From contig JAJUHO010000002.1 in the NCBI GenBank assembly GCA_029267825.1, forward strand, positions 1 to 52,019: a DNA stretch of 52,019 nt, given 5' to 3'. Below, piece after piece: positions 7,484 through 19,596 of the stretch. Source of the stretch: Oscillospiraceae bacterium (GTDB lineage Bacteria > Bacillota > Clostridia > Oscillospirales > Ruminococcaceae). The notes beneath the pieces were generated by a model that was given only the letters and a program-made list of their open reading frames with translations, searched no databases and was not told the DNA's origin. Numbering within the stretch: the stretch's first letter is position 1; each line of letters opens with the position of its first letter. Made by a program: the position numbers and the translations under genes.

Positions 7484-9198
7484 AATACATTAACAAAAAA
7501 GAATATATATCCATGTATGGGCCGACAACAGGCGACAAGGTACGTCTTGGCGATACGGATTTATTTATAGAAGTTGAAAAGGATTATACCGTATACGGCG
7601 ACGAAATGAAATTCGGGGGCGGCAAAACAATACGTGACGGGATGGGGCAAAATTCAGACATAACCTGTAATGGCGGAGCACTTGACACGGTTATCACCAA
7701 CGCTCTCATTCTTGATTACTGGGGCATAGTAAAAGCCGACATCGGCATAAAAGATGGCAAAATTGCCGGAATAGGCAAATCCGGAAATCCTGACATAATG
7801 GACAATGTCGACCCTAATTTAATCGTTGGTGCCGGCACTGAAGTAATTGCCGGAGAAGGAACGATTGTCACCGCCGGCGGCATAGACACTCATGTCCACT
7901 ACATTTGCCCCCAGCAAATCGAAACTTCACTTTACTCCGGAATAACCACAATGATTGGCGGTGGAACCGGCCCTGCTGTCGGCACGTTTGCAACAACCTG
8001 CACCCCCGGAATTTTCAATATCCACAGGATGCTTGAAGCAACGGAGGAATTCCCCATGAATTTCGGATTTTTCGGAAAAGCCAACGCTTCCTCCGAAGAA
8101 CCACTCATAGAGCAAATAGAAGCCGGAGCAATCGGCCTTAAACTTCATGAGGATTGGGGAACTACTCCATCCGCAATAAACACAAGCCTTTGCGTTGCAG
8201 ACAAATATGATGTGCAAATAACCATACATACCGATACGCTCAACGAAGCGGGATTTTTTGAATCAACACGCGATGCAATAGCAGGACGGGCCATCCACAC
8301 CTACCATACTGAAGGCGCCGGTGGAGGACATGCCCCGGACATTATCAAAGCTGCAGGGCTGCCAAACGTTATGCCTTCCTCCACAAGCCCAACAATGCCT
8401 TTTACCGTAAATACAATAGATGAGCACCTTGATATGATAATGGTATGCCATCATCTTGACCCAAAACTGCCCGAAGATGTTGCCTTTGCAAGGTCAAGAA
8501 TACGTTATGGCACTCTTGCCGCCGAAGATATCCTGCATGATATGGGCGCTATTTCCATACTTAATTCAGACTCGCAAGCCATGGGACGTCCGGCCGAAGT
8601 CATTACAAGGGCATGGCAATGTGCAGACAAAATGAAAAAGCAAAAAGGGCAGTTGCCTGAAGCCATGGGCGAAAACAACGACAATTTCCGTGCAAAGAGA
8701 TATGTGGCAAAATACACTATAAATCCTGCAATCGCACATGGGGTTTCCGAATACATAGGCTCAATAGAAAAAGGCAAAATTGCGGACCTTGTGCTTTGGG
8801 ACCCTAAATTTTTCGGTGTAAAACCGGATATGATAATAAAAGGAGGCTTTATAGCCGCTGCAAAAATGGGGGATGCAAATGCTTCAATCCCCACTCCTCA
8901 ACCGGTAATCATGAGAAATATGTGGGGAGCTTATGGAAAAGCCAGAGCAAACACAAGCATAACCTTTGTCAGCAAAGCAGCCTATGCAAACGGAATAAAA
9001 GAAAAACTCGGGCTTGAAAAAATAGTCCTGCCGGTTAAAAATTGCCGTACGGTAGGCAAAAAAGATATGATTTTAAACAGTGCCACTCCGGACATTCAAG
9101 TTGACCCTCAAACTTACATGGTTAAAATCAACGGCATCCAAGCGGATTGTAAGCCCTCAGAAACGCTGCCGCTTTGCAGAAGATATTTTCTTTTTTAA
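7480..9198 (+). CDS. ureC: Urease alpha subunit UreC (catalytic)
   Basis: The 572-residue catalytic subunit, complete through the canonical C-terminus RRYFLF. All active-site residues are present with an offset of +4 from Klebsiella urease: nickel ligands His138, His140, His250, His276 and Asp364, the carbamylated bridging Lys221, the substrate-contact His223, and the mobile-flap pair Cys323 and His324 in MVCHHLDP. The enzyme should therefore be functional once nickel is inserted. The usual accessory genes (ureE, ureF, ureG, ureD) do not follow: a terminator and the oppositely directed purA come next. They may lie beyond urtDE, to the left of the window. Confidence 0.97.
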   Translation: MKYINKKEYISMYGPTTGDKVRLGDTDLFIEVEKDYTVYGDEMKFGGGKTIRDGMGQNSDITCNGGALDTVITNALILDYWGIVKADIGIKDGKIAGIGKSGNPDIMDNVDPNLIVGAGTEVIAGEGTIVTAGGIDTHVHYICPQQIETSLYSGITTMIGGGTGPAVGTFATTCTPGIFNIHRMLEATEEFPMNFGFFGKANASSEEPLIEQIEAGAIGLKLHEDWGTTPSAINTSLCVADKYDVQITIHTDTLNEAGFFESTRDAIAGRAIHTYHTEGAGGGHAPDIIKAAGLPNVMPSSTSPTMPFTVNTIDEHLDMIMVCHHLDPKLPEDVAFARSRIRYGTLAAEDILHDMGAISILNSDSQAMGRPAEVITRAWQCADKMKKQKGQLPEAMGENNDNFRAKRYVAKYTINPAIAHGVSEYIGSIEKGKIADLVLWDPKFFGVKPDMIIKGGFIAAAKMGDANASIPTPQPVIMRNMWGAYGKARANTSITFVSKAAYANGIKEKLGLEKIVLPVKNCRTVGKKDMILNSATPDIQVDPQTYMVKINGIQADCKPSETLPLCRRYFLF

Positions 9199-9212
9199 AA
9201 CCCACAAAAACA

Positions 9213-9248
9213 AAAATCCCGCAAATGCATACACATTTGCGGGATTTT
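9213..9248. terminator. Bidirectional terminator between ureC and purA
   Basis: A perfect 15-bp inverted repeat (9213-9227 and 9234-9248) around a 6-nt loop, with A-run and T-run ends on both strands. It ends ureABC on the plus strand and purA on the minus strand, the two genes being convergent. Confidence 0.9.
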
Positions 9249-9249
9249 A

Positions 9250-10596
<1,347 letters not shown>

Positions 10597-10599
10597 TCA

Positions 10600-11781
10600 T
10601 TAAACTTGCATTATGCTATCAATAAATCTTGTTGTCTTTTCTATTATAACATCCCACCGGTAGTGTTTATCAACATATTCGGCTCCGTTTTTTCCCATAG
10701 CTTCACGCAGGGATGGATTTTCATGCAAAAGGTCAAGGCAAAGGCAAAAATCCTCGTCACCGTAAAAATAAAGCCCGCCGTTGCTTTTTTCGCAATGTCC
10801 TTTTAAAACGGGGCAATGCCCGCTGACAAGCACCGGCTTCCCAAAAGCAAACGCATCAAGCACAACGATTGAAAGGCTTTCAAAATGTGACGGCAGCACA
10901 AACAACTCGCAATCCTTTAAAACCGAATACTTTTCCTCCTCCGAAACAAAGCCAAGCGATATTATATCCTCGTGTTCGGGCACAGGAATTATTTCCTTGC
11001 CGGTCAAGACAAGCTGAAGCTCGCCGCCATATCTTTTCTTGTATTCAAGGAAAAATTCAAAAAGCTCATCGCAGCCCTTTGCCGTATCAATTCTTCCCAT
11101 ATAAAGCATATACGGCTTTTTTAGTCCAAAATGCTCCTTTTCATCCGGAAGTGTTTCAGGCTTTGGCGGCTCTATTCCTATTCCCGTAAGGACATAAGGA
11201 ATATTTTCATTCTTAAAGTGCCTGTGGACAAATTCCATTTCCTCATCGGTATTGAAAATAATTCCTTTGGGCGAATTAAAAAGCACATCAAAGCATTTGA
11301 AATAAACCGGCTTTTCATCATGCGCAAACGGAACAAGAATTGCCTTGTCAGCTACCTCCAAAAGCCCTGCGGCAGTCGGGTGATAAAGATAGGTAAAGAA
11401 AACAAAAAGGTCGTATTTGTCCTTGTTTTCACGTATGAAATTTATAAGTCCGGTCGAAAGCGGGCCTTGCTCTTCAAGCCAAAGATTTGCCTGCCAGAGC
11501 ACATGGCGAGGATTATCAAATACAAGAGAGGCTATTTCCTCATAAGAACTCCTGTTAAAAGGCCTATCCAGCTTAAACCTGTGCACGGTCACTCCGTTTA
11601 TTGTTTCGGTGCCCTCAGGATAATAGTCCTCCCAGTTTATATAATCAAGCGATGTCGTAGTGGCCACATCTATGTCGTAAAACGGCAAAAGCCTTTCGGC
11701 ATAGGTTTTGCAATAGCTTTCCGCTCCGCCTATAATTTCATTTCCGTATCTTTGTATAACAAAGCAAAGCTTTTTTTTCAT
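10600..11781 (-). CDS. Family 4-type glycosyltransferase
   Basis: A 393-residue GT-B glycosyltransferase. The N-terminal domain opens with CFVIQRYGNEIIGGAESYCKTYAE, the acceptor-side Rossmann start of GT4 enzymes. The C-terminal domain carries PYMLYMGRIDTAKGCDELFEF and FVLPSHFESLSIVVLDAFAFGKPVL, the region of the GT4 EX7E nucleotide-sugar motif. The start is the ATG at 11781 with AAGGA upstream; an in-frame TTG at 11808 would overlap the preceding stop. It is the last gene of the manC-gmd-rmd-wzm-wzt operon and probably adds D-rhamnose or mannose residues in the cytoplasm before export. The exact linkage cannot be inferred. Confidence 0.85.
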   Translation of the reverse strand: MKKKLCFVIQRYGNEIIGGAESYCKTYAERLLPFYDIDVATTTSLDYINWEDYYPEGTETINGVTVHRFKLDRPFNRSSYEEIASLVFDNPRHVLWQANLWLEEQGPLSTGLINFIRENKDKYDLFVFFTYLYHPTAAGLLEVADKAILVPFAHDEKPVYFKCFDVLFNSPKGIIFNTDEEMEFVHRHFKNENIPYVLTGIGIEPPKPETLPDEKEHFGLKKPYMLYMGRIDTAKGCDELFEFFLEYKKRYGGELQLVLTGKEIIPVPEHEDIISLGFVSEEEKYSVLKDCELFVLPSHFESLSIVVLDAFAFGKPVLVSGHCPVLKGHCEKSNGGLYFYGDEDFCLCLDLLHENPSLREAMGKNGAEYVDKHYRWDVIIEKTTRFIDSIMQV

Positions 11782-11804
11782 AGTTTTTTTCCTTAATTTT
11801 TTCC

Positions 11805-12878
11805 TCAATCAAGCCAAGGGAGTATCAGCTCCGCAAAGGTTTTCTTAGTATTTTCAATATCAAAAAACGCAAGTCTTTCACGCTGTTTGGAAATTATCTC
11901 GCTTCGCAAATCTTCATCCGTCGCCGCAAGGTTTATAAGCTCGGCAACAAGCCTGTGGTCCTTTTCATTGAAGATTATTCCGCCTTTTCCAAGAGTATAT
12001 GGTATTGCAGTGGAATTATACGCTATTATAGGAATATCAAATGTCATTGCTTCAAGCAATGGCACGCAAAATCCCTCATGTTCGCTTTCGCAAAGGAAAA
12101 CATCCGCAAGAGTGTAGTACGCTATTATATCGGAAAAGCTGACGTGTCCTGAAAAATAAACATTCTTTACCGCATTTGCTGAAATGTAATCTTCAAGCGC
12201 TTGCTTGTAGGCCTCAAGCGCATTTGAAGATCCGACAAGAAACAGTCTGCTTTTTGGATTTATATATTTGTTGTAAAGGTGGAAGCTTTGTATTACATCC
12301 TCCTGCTTTTTATTGGGAGCAATTCTTCCCACAAAAAGTATATTGGTATATCCATCTTCACCGTAAAGTTCCAAAAGCTTTTTTGAAGGCTTTGTATTTA
12401 AATACTCGCTTTTATCAAATACAATCGGCAAAGTCGCAGTGTTCTTATAGCCAAGCTCGTCAAGTTCTTCCCTGTTGTAATCGCTGTCCGCAAGTGAAAA
12501 ATCAATATGCTTGGCAAGCATTTTAAGTTCTTCCCTGCCTGCACGGCACGCTCCTTGGACATGAGGAAATCCCTCGTAAAATTCCTCGGGGGTGATGTTA
12601 TGATAAACCATAAGTTTGCGTTTTACCTTTGCATCGATAACATAACGCGACATTTCGCTGCCTATTGACATATGAAAAATAAATATATCGGTCGGTTTGG
12701 GAATAAATTTATGGAAAGGCACGACCCTGTCCTTTACTTTATCGCCTATGCCTATTGAAACAATGTGATTCTCAAAACCATGGCTTGAAAGCACATCCGC
12801 CATGGCAAAAACATCGTTGCTCACTGCGTCGCCAAAAGTTATGCAGGGAGTAAGCTGTATTATTCTTGATTTTTTCAT
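11805..12878 (-). CDS. Family 4-type glycosyltransferase
   Basis: A 357-residue GT-B glycosyltransferase. The start SRIIQLTPCITFGDAVSNDVFAMADVLSSHG is typical of GT4 enzymes in polysaccharide loci. Later come NILFVGRIAPNKKQEDVIQSF and the donor-binding stretch CESEHEGFCVPLLEAMTFDIPIIAYN, with the EX7E glutamates. It resembles the mannosyl/rhamnosyl transferases of ABC-exported D-rhamnan clusters in general form. It lies 12 bp after the methyltransferase gene and 23 bp before the next glycosyltransferase, in the same operon. The donor is probably GDP-D-rhamnose or GDP-mannose, since the operon makes both; this is inference. Confidence 0.85.
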   Translation of the reverse strand: MKKSRIIQLTPCITFGDAVSNDVFAMADVLSSHGFENHIVSIGIGDKVKDRVVPFHKFIPKPTDIFIFHMSIGSEMSRYVIDAKVKRKLMVYHNITPEEFYEGFPHVQGACRAGREELKMLAKHIDFSLADSDYNREELDELGYKNTATLPIVFDKSEYLNTKPSKKLLELYGEDGYTNILFVGRIAPNKKQEDVIQSFHLYNKYINPKSRLFLVGSSNALEAYKQALEDYISANAVKNVYFSGHVSFSDIIAYYTLADVFLCESEHEGFCVPLLEAMTFDIPIIAYNSTAIPYTLGKGGIIFNEKDHRLVAELINLAATDEDLRSEIISKQRERLAFFDIENTKKTFAELILPWLD

Positions 12879-12890
12879 AAAGCTGTTCTC

Positions 12891-14306
12891 CTATTTCCTT
12901 GCAACAAGCGCATATTCCCTGTTGCCGTAAATAAGGTTATTAAGGGTATTTATTGCATTGTCAAGTTCCCCGTGCTGCGGAATCAAAGGAATTCTTACCT
13001 TTTCATCAGACGGCGTCATATATATAAGCTCGTTTTGAACAAAATTCTCACACTCGGCAATAAATTTTACCGCCTCAGGATGCACCGGCTTTGTATGCGA
13101 AGGGTCAAGATAAAAACATTCGGCATAAATCATAAGGCATTTGGGATTAAGGGTTTCAAGCACAAGGCAAGCTCCCTTTTCAAGCTTTTTGTACGCAAGC
13201 CTTACAAGCTCAACAAGCTGCTCGGTAGAAATATGCTCTATAACCTGTGCGCAGAAAATTCCGCCAAGCGAATTATCCTCACAACTCCTTAAATACTTTA
13301 TCCCGTCGCCAAGGACCGCATCAACTCCAGCTTCCTTGCAGCAGCGTATGTTTTCGGGAAGTATATCAACTCCCCTGCCCTTAATGCCGTTTTCGGCAAG
13401 AAGTTCAAGGAATTCTCCCCTGCCGCAGCCTATATCAAGGACATTTTGTCTGCCTCTGAAATATTCAATATAATGTTCCTGACGTTTTTTTATTTCTTCC
13501 TTGCTGCCCCTGAATTTGCTTTCAAAAAGGAAATAATCAAAATCATGCTTTTCGTTTGTATCAAAAACCTCTCCCACCGGCGAAAGTTCAGAAGAAGTTT
13601 CCATCAAAGCATCTCCGCTTTGAGTGGGATTTTTTGATAAAAGCATTTCCTCAACTCTATGCAATCTTGCCGCAACCGCAGTATTTATGGATTCCAATCT
13701 GTTTTGCCTTTGAGCATAACTGTTTTCCAAATCTGCAAATTTCTTTTCATATTCCGCCATTGTTTCCTTTATTCCAGCTTCAAGGCTTTCCTTATAATTA
13801 TCGACAATTTGCTTCATTTCCAAATTCATTTTTTGGACAAGGCCTTTGAGCTGGGCATTTTCATTTGAAACCGCAGACATTCTCATAAGCAGTTCGGCAT
13901 TTTCATTTTTAAGCTCGGAATATGCATTTGCAAGCACGGACAAGGAATTTGAAACATTTGCATTAAAAATATTCTGCTGGTCAAAAACATGCTTTACATA
14001 AAAATAAGTAAGCTTGCGCATAACCTTGTTTAAAAATACACGCAACCTGCCCTTTATTCCCCCCTGAGGCGGAATCGGCCACCAATACTTAATATTTGAA
14101 GTTGCCGCAACTCCAGCAACTGCCCCAAAAACGGGAGCAGAAAACTCCGAAGCCTGTTTTGTAACCTTTATTTGCAATGGCCTTGAAAGCTTTTTGAGCT
14201 CATCAATATCATATCCGCGCGATTTCATATTTTCATGGATTTGCTCCATGATTTTCTTTATATCGACTTTATCCGAATCAAAAATTATTTCCGGCTTATC
14301 GTACAT
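12891..14306 (-). CDS. Coiled-coil methyltransferase, candidate polysaccharide chain terminator
   Basis: A 471-residue protein: N-terminal region about 1-100, a long heptad-like coiled coil about 115-225, and a C-terminal SAM methyltransferase domain with motif I VLDIGCGRGEFLELL (about 289-303), acidic GVDI, and the IEHI/L region typical of UbiG-like enzymes. The ATG at 14306 with GAGGAG upstream is preferred over the ATG at 14321, which overlaps the wzt stop. Next to wzm and wzt-with-CBD it fits a chain-capping methyltransferase like WbdD of E. coli O8/O9a, whose coiled coil measures chain length. WbdD has methyltransferase first and coiled coil last; here the order is reversed and no kinase domain is seen. 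Confidence 0.75.
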   Translation of the reverse strand: MYDKPEIIFDSDKVDIKKIMEQIHENMKSRGYDIDELKKLSRPLQIKVTKQASEFSAPVFGAVAGVAATSNIKYWWPIPPQGGIKGRLRVFLNKVMRKLTYFYVKHVFDQQNIFNANVSNSLSVLANAYSELKNENAELLMRMSAVSNENAQLKGLVQKMNLEMKQIVDNYKESLEAGIKETMAEYEKKFADLENSYAQRQNRLESINTAVAARLHRVEEMLLSKNPTQSGDALMETSSELSPVGEVFDTNEKHDFDYFLFESKFRGSKEEIKKRQEHYIEYFRGRQNVLDIGCGRGEFLELLAENGIKGRGVDILPENIRCCKEAGVDAVLGDGIKYLRSCEDNSLGGIFCAQVIEHISTEQLVELVRLAYKKLEKGACLVLETLNPKCLMIYAECFYLDPSHTKPVHPEAVKFIAECENFVQNELIYMTPSDEKVRIPLIPQHGELDNAINTLNNLIYGNREYALVARK

Positions 14307-14320
14307 AATAAAACTCCTCA

Positions 14321-15562
14321 TCAGTTGATTATCCAGCGATGCACGGGGCGCGCCATGCCAACGTCCTTAATCGGCGAGGCGGTGAAAAATTCCGCGCGCT
14401 TTAATATATAATCAAAGGGCGTTCCCCTTTCATCATGTGCGGCAACATCAATCCAATAGCTCCCCTCAATAAATCCAAGCCTTTCAATTGAGCAAGTAAC
14501 CGTTCCGCTGTCATTTATCTTACATTCTCCGCCATCTATATATGTGTTTGTACCATAGCGCTGAATTCCATCCGAACCAAAAATGCCTATCCCGAAGCAT
14601 ACCTGCCCAACCGGTTTGTTCACTTTATAGGAAATCACTATGTCCATAGCATCCTCAACGTCAAAAACAGCACGCTTTTCACCGCTTTTTGAAAGCAAAA
14701 CAACATCGGTTATTTCAATGCTCCTATCTCCCCAGCGGTTTTCAGTTTCCTGTTTTTTCTCTTCCCTTTCTTCGGAAGAGCCTTGCTTTTCAGCCTTTTG
14801 TTCAACCGCCCTTTCATTAGCCTCCTCGGCCATCTTGGCAAGGTAGGACGTAATTACCGGCTTTGGAACGCCCTGTTCCCTTATTACTCCCCCGTCAAGC
14901 CATATCACCCTGTCGCATATCCTTTCAATGGTTGCAAGGTCATGGCTTACGATTACAATTGTAACGCCGTTTTTCTTAAATTCAACTATCTTGTCAAAGC
15001 ATTTTTTCTGGAAATTTGAATCTCCCACGGCAAGAATTTCATCAATTAAAAGGATTTCAGGCTTTACATGGATTGCAACCGAAAAAGCAAGGCGCATATA
15101 CATTCCCGAAGAATAAGTTCTAACCGGATTGTCTATAAATTCCCCAAGCTCGGAAAATTCAATTATATCATCCAAAAGGGCATCTATCTCACGTTTTTTC
15201 ATGCCAAAAATGGAAGCGTTTGTGTAAATATTCTCCCTGCCGGTAAAATCAGGATGAAAGCCTGCCCCAAGCTCCAAAAGGCTTGAAACCTGTCCGTTTA
15301 CCGTTATGCTGCCTTTTTCGGGATAAATTATCCTTGTAAAAAGCTTGAGCAGCGTGGATTTGCCACAGCCGTTCTGGCCTATAAGCCCAACTGCCTCACC
15401 TTTATAAATATCAACCGAAACATCTCTCAGCGCCCAAAATTCCTCATATGATTTTTTAACTATCGACAATGCCCTGTCCTTTAATGTCATAGGCTTGTCT
15501 TTGTAAATTTTAAAATGCTTGCCCACCCCGACGGCGGAAATGGCAATTTGTCTATCTCCCAT
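14321..15562 (-). CDS. wzt: Polysaccharide ABC transporter ATP-binding protein Wzt with C-terminal carbohydrate-binding domain
   Basis: A 413-residue export ATPase. Residues about 1-245 are the nucleotide-binding domain: Walker A GQNGCGKST at 62-70, signature YSSGMYMRLAFS, Walker B ILLIDEILAVGD, and the H-loop SHDL. After an acidic linker rich in Glu and Lys, residues about 265-413 form a beta-rich domain like the Wzt carbohydrate-binding module, which in E. coli O8/O9a recognises the capped non-reducing end of the chain. Start ATG 15562 with GGAGGAG upstream; a longer reading frame to 15631 lies inside wzm and is rejected. It pairs with the Wzm-type permease immediately upstream. Confidence 0.92.
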   Translation of the reverse strand: MGDRQIAISAVGVGKHFKIYKDKPMTLKDRALSIVKKSYEEFWALRDVSVDIYKGEAVGLIGQNGCGKSTLLKLFTRIIYPEKGSITVNGQVSSLLELGAGFHPDFTGRENIYTNASIFGMKKREIDALLDDIIEFSELGEFIDNPVRTYSSGMYMRLAFSVAIHVKPEILLIDEILAVGDSNFQKKCFDKIVEFKKNGVTIVIVSHDLATIERICDRVIWLDGGVIREQGVPKPVITSYLAKMAEEANERAVEQKAEKQGSSEEREEKKQETENRWGDRSIEITDVVLLSKSGEKRAVFDVEDAMDIVISYKVNKPVGQVCFGIGIFGSDGIQRYGTNTYIDGGECKINDSGTVTCSIERLGFIEGSYWIDVAAHDERGTPFDYILKRAEFFTASPIKDVGMARPVHRWIIN

Positions 15563-15563
15563 T

Positions 15564-16340
15564 TTAAAGCTCCTCCGCAAAGGATTTTTGAAGCTTGTCA
15601 AAAACAAAAGCCCCAAAAACAAAAACCACAACAGAAAGCACCGTCACATACAAAAATCCATTAAGCGACGGAAGCCTTGAATACATCAAAACATCCCGAT
15701 ATGCCGAAACAAACTGCGTCATGGGGTTGATTTTAAGTATTTCCTGCACGTTCTCCGGAAAAATTTTTAAGCTGTAAACAACCGGAGTCAAATAAAACCA
15801 CGCCATCGTCACAATTGAAATTATATGTTCCAAATCCCTGAAAAAAACATATGCCGCCGAAAGAAAAAGGCAGAATCCCGTCGTAAAAAGATAATTTACA
15901 AGCATTACCACAGGCAGAAAAAGCACGCTTGGCCCAATCTTTATCCCGGTTAAAATAAGCGCCGGAAAAACTATTACAAGCCCGAAAAGATAGTTTACAA
16001 TCCCGGTCGTCGAAACACTTATAGGCAAAATCATCCTCGGAAAGTAAATCTTCTTGACAAGGTTTGCATTTCCAACAACACATGTGGTTGACATCTGCAC
16101 GGATGAAACAAAATAAATCCACGGCAAAAGCCCCACAAACACAAACATGGGGTAATTTTCCTCAGACATTTTCAGCAAATAAGGGAAAACTATGGAATAT
16201 ATTACAAGCTGCATCAGCGGATTTATAAAAGTCCACAAAAATCCCAAAAACGACCCGCGGTATCTTGAACGCAGGTCTTTTTTAACGGAAGATATAAGCA
16301 TTTCCTTATAATCAAAAATTTCCCTAAATCGGCTTAACAT
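15564..16340 (-). CDS. wzm: Polysaccharide ABC transporter permease Wzm
   Basis: A 258-residue ABC-2 type membrane protein with about six hydrophobic segments. The amphipathic N-terminus DLRSRYRGSFLGFLWTFINPL is the signature of polysaccharide/teichoic acid export permeases (Wzm/TagG). Start ATG 16340 with GGAGG 5 nt upstream; a TTG 12 nt earlier is less likely. It overlaps the end of rmd by 7 bp and precedes wzt by 1 bp. It forms the channel through which a lipid-linked polysaccharide crosses the cytoplasmic membrane. The adjacent gmd and rmd suggest a D-rhamnose polymer rather than teichoic acid. Confidence 0.92.
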   Translation of the reverse strand: MLSRFREIFDYKEMLISSVKKDLRSRYRGSFLGFLWTFINPLMQLVIYSIVFPYLLKMSEENYPMFVFVGLLPWIYFVSSVQMSTTCVVGNANLVKKIYFPRMILPISVSTTGIVNYLFGLVIVFPALILTGIKIGPSVLFLPVVMLVNYLFTTGFCLFLSAAYVFFRDLEHIISIVTMAWFYLTPVVYSLKIFPENVQEILKINPMTQFVSAYRDVLMYSRLPSLNGFLYVTVLSVVVFVFGAFVFDKLQKSFAEEL

Positions 16341-17269
16341 GTTTTCCTCCAAAAATCAAGGGTATCCGAAAGAGTTTTGTCCAAATCAATCTCCGGCATC
16401 CATCCCGTGTCCTTTTTAATTTCGGATATGTCCGCACAAATCTTGGGCGCATCTATCGGGCGGAGCTTTTCCTTATCCACTTCAACCCTTATTTTGGCCT
16501 CAGAAAGCTTTAATATCCTGCCAAGCAGCTCCTCTATGCTGCAAACCGTTCCGCCGCCGACATTATAGGTCTTCCCAGAAACGCCTTTCTCCACCAAAAG
16601 CCGATATGCCCTTGCAACATCCCTGACATCTGTAAAATCCCTTACCGCCGAAAGGTTTCCAACATAAATAACAGGCTCTTTAAGCCCCTTTTCTATCAAT
16701 GCCACCTGTCGGCAAAAATCCGATGCCACAAAAGTCTGCGCCTGCATGGGGCCGATATGGTTAAATGCCCTGACGGAAATCATATCGGTTCCATATGCCT
16801 TAAAATAAAGCCCGCCCACAAGGTTTTGCGCAAGCTTGCTTACGGCGTAAATATTTGCCGGACGCACTGGATTGCTTTCTTTTATGGGAATTTCCTCGCC
16901 AAGAACATTCCCGTACTCCTCCCCAGAGCCTATAAGCAAAATCCTTGCCTTGGAATTTGTTTCACGAACAGCTTCAAGCACATTGATTGCGCCAATTACA
17001 TTTACATTCATTGTAAGCTGCGGCTTTTTCCATGAAAGGGCCGCGGAGCTTTGCGCGGCAAGGTGATAAACACAATCGGGGCGGATTTTCCCAAAAAGGG
17101 AAAAAACCGCCTCCATGTCAGTGATATCAAGATTAAAAACCTCCGCGCTCGGATTGTCTATCTTTTCGCCTTCAAGCTTTGTGGCAAAGACCTTAACTCC
17201 AGAGCTTTCAAGCTCACTTAGCAAATAATGTCCGGCAAAGCCTCCGGCGCCCACAACCAGCGCACGCAT
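16334..17269 (-). CDS. rmd: GDP-6-deoxy-D-lyxo-4-hexulose reductase (GDP-D-rhamnose synthase) Rmd
   Basis: A 311-residue short-chain dehydrogenase/reductase of the extended epimerase family. It has the Gly-rich NAD(P) motif GAGGFAGHYL near the N-terminus, YHLAAQSSAALSW, a Ser in GSGEEYG and the catalytic YAVSK. The FVASDFCRQVALIEKG stretch is characteristic of Rmd, which reduces GDP-4-keto-6-deoxy-D-mannose to GDP-D-rhamnose. Placement directly after gmd supports that product over other epimerase outcomes. GDP-L-fucose synthase is excluded because that family has a different sequence (Fcl/WcaG). Confidence 0.88.
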   Translation of the reverse strand: MRALVVGAGGFAGHYLLSELESSGVKVFATKLEGEKIDNPSAEVFNLDITDMEAVFSLFGKIRPDCVYHLAAQSSAALSWKKPQLTMNVNVIGAINVLEAVRETNSKARILLIGSGEEYGNVLGEEIPIKESNPVRPANIYAVSKLAQNLVGGLYFKAYGTDMISVRAFNHIGPMQAQTFVASDFCRQVALIEKGLKEPVIYVGNLSAVRDFTDVRDVARAYRLLVEKGVSGKTYNVGGGTVCSIEELLGRILKLSEAKIRVEVDKEKLRPIDAPKICADISEIKKDTGWMPEIDLDKTLSDTLDFWRKTC

Positions 17270-17270
17270 T

Positions 17271-19321
<2,051 letters not shown>

Positions 19322-19387
19322 TTTATTTTTCCTCCAAACTTTCCTCCAAAAATCTACAAAACACAATTTTTGCAGTATACACTAAAT

Positions 19388-19415
19388 ATTATATCACTTT
19401 TTTGGAATGAATCAA
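19388..19415 (-). promoter_or_regulatory. Predicted promoter of the manC-gmd-rmd-wzm-wzt polysaccharide operon
   Basis: On the minus strand TTGATT (19415-19410), 16 bp, TATAAT (19393-19388), with a leader of about 60 nt carrying two successive GGAGG elements before manC. No terminator was seen between manC (19321) and the last glycosyltransferase (10600), so one transcript probably covers all eight genes. Confidence 0.7.
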
Positions 19416-19596
19416 CAATTTTTTATATATTTTTTCGCAATAGTTCTTTTGCAGTATTTCATCATATAATATGTGTAAAAAATCCGTAAATATAAACAAT
19501 AATAAAAATCACAGTGCAATATAGTATTATAGTTGCTTTTTATAAAAAAATATTATATTATGTTTAAAGAAATTTTTCGAAAGGCTTTTGGCAGAT
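19416..19596. other. A+T-rich intergenic region between divergent manC and glycosyltransferase genes
   Basis: This gap beyond the manC promoter is very A+T-rich, with TATAAT-like boxes near 19466 and 19550 on the plus strand but no partner -35 worth naming. A 28-codon ORF starts at 19560 in another frame; it has no ribosome site and no recognisable product. No RNA gene or repeat is seen. Confidence 0.5.
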
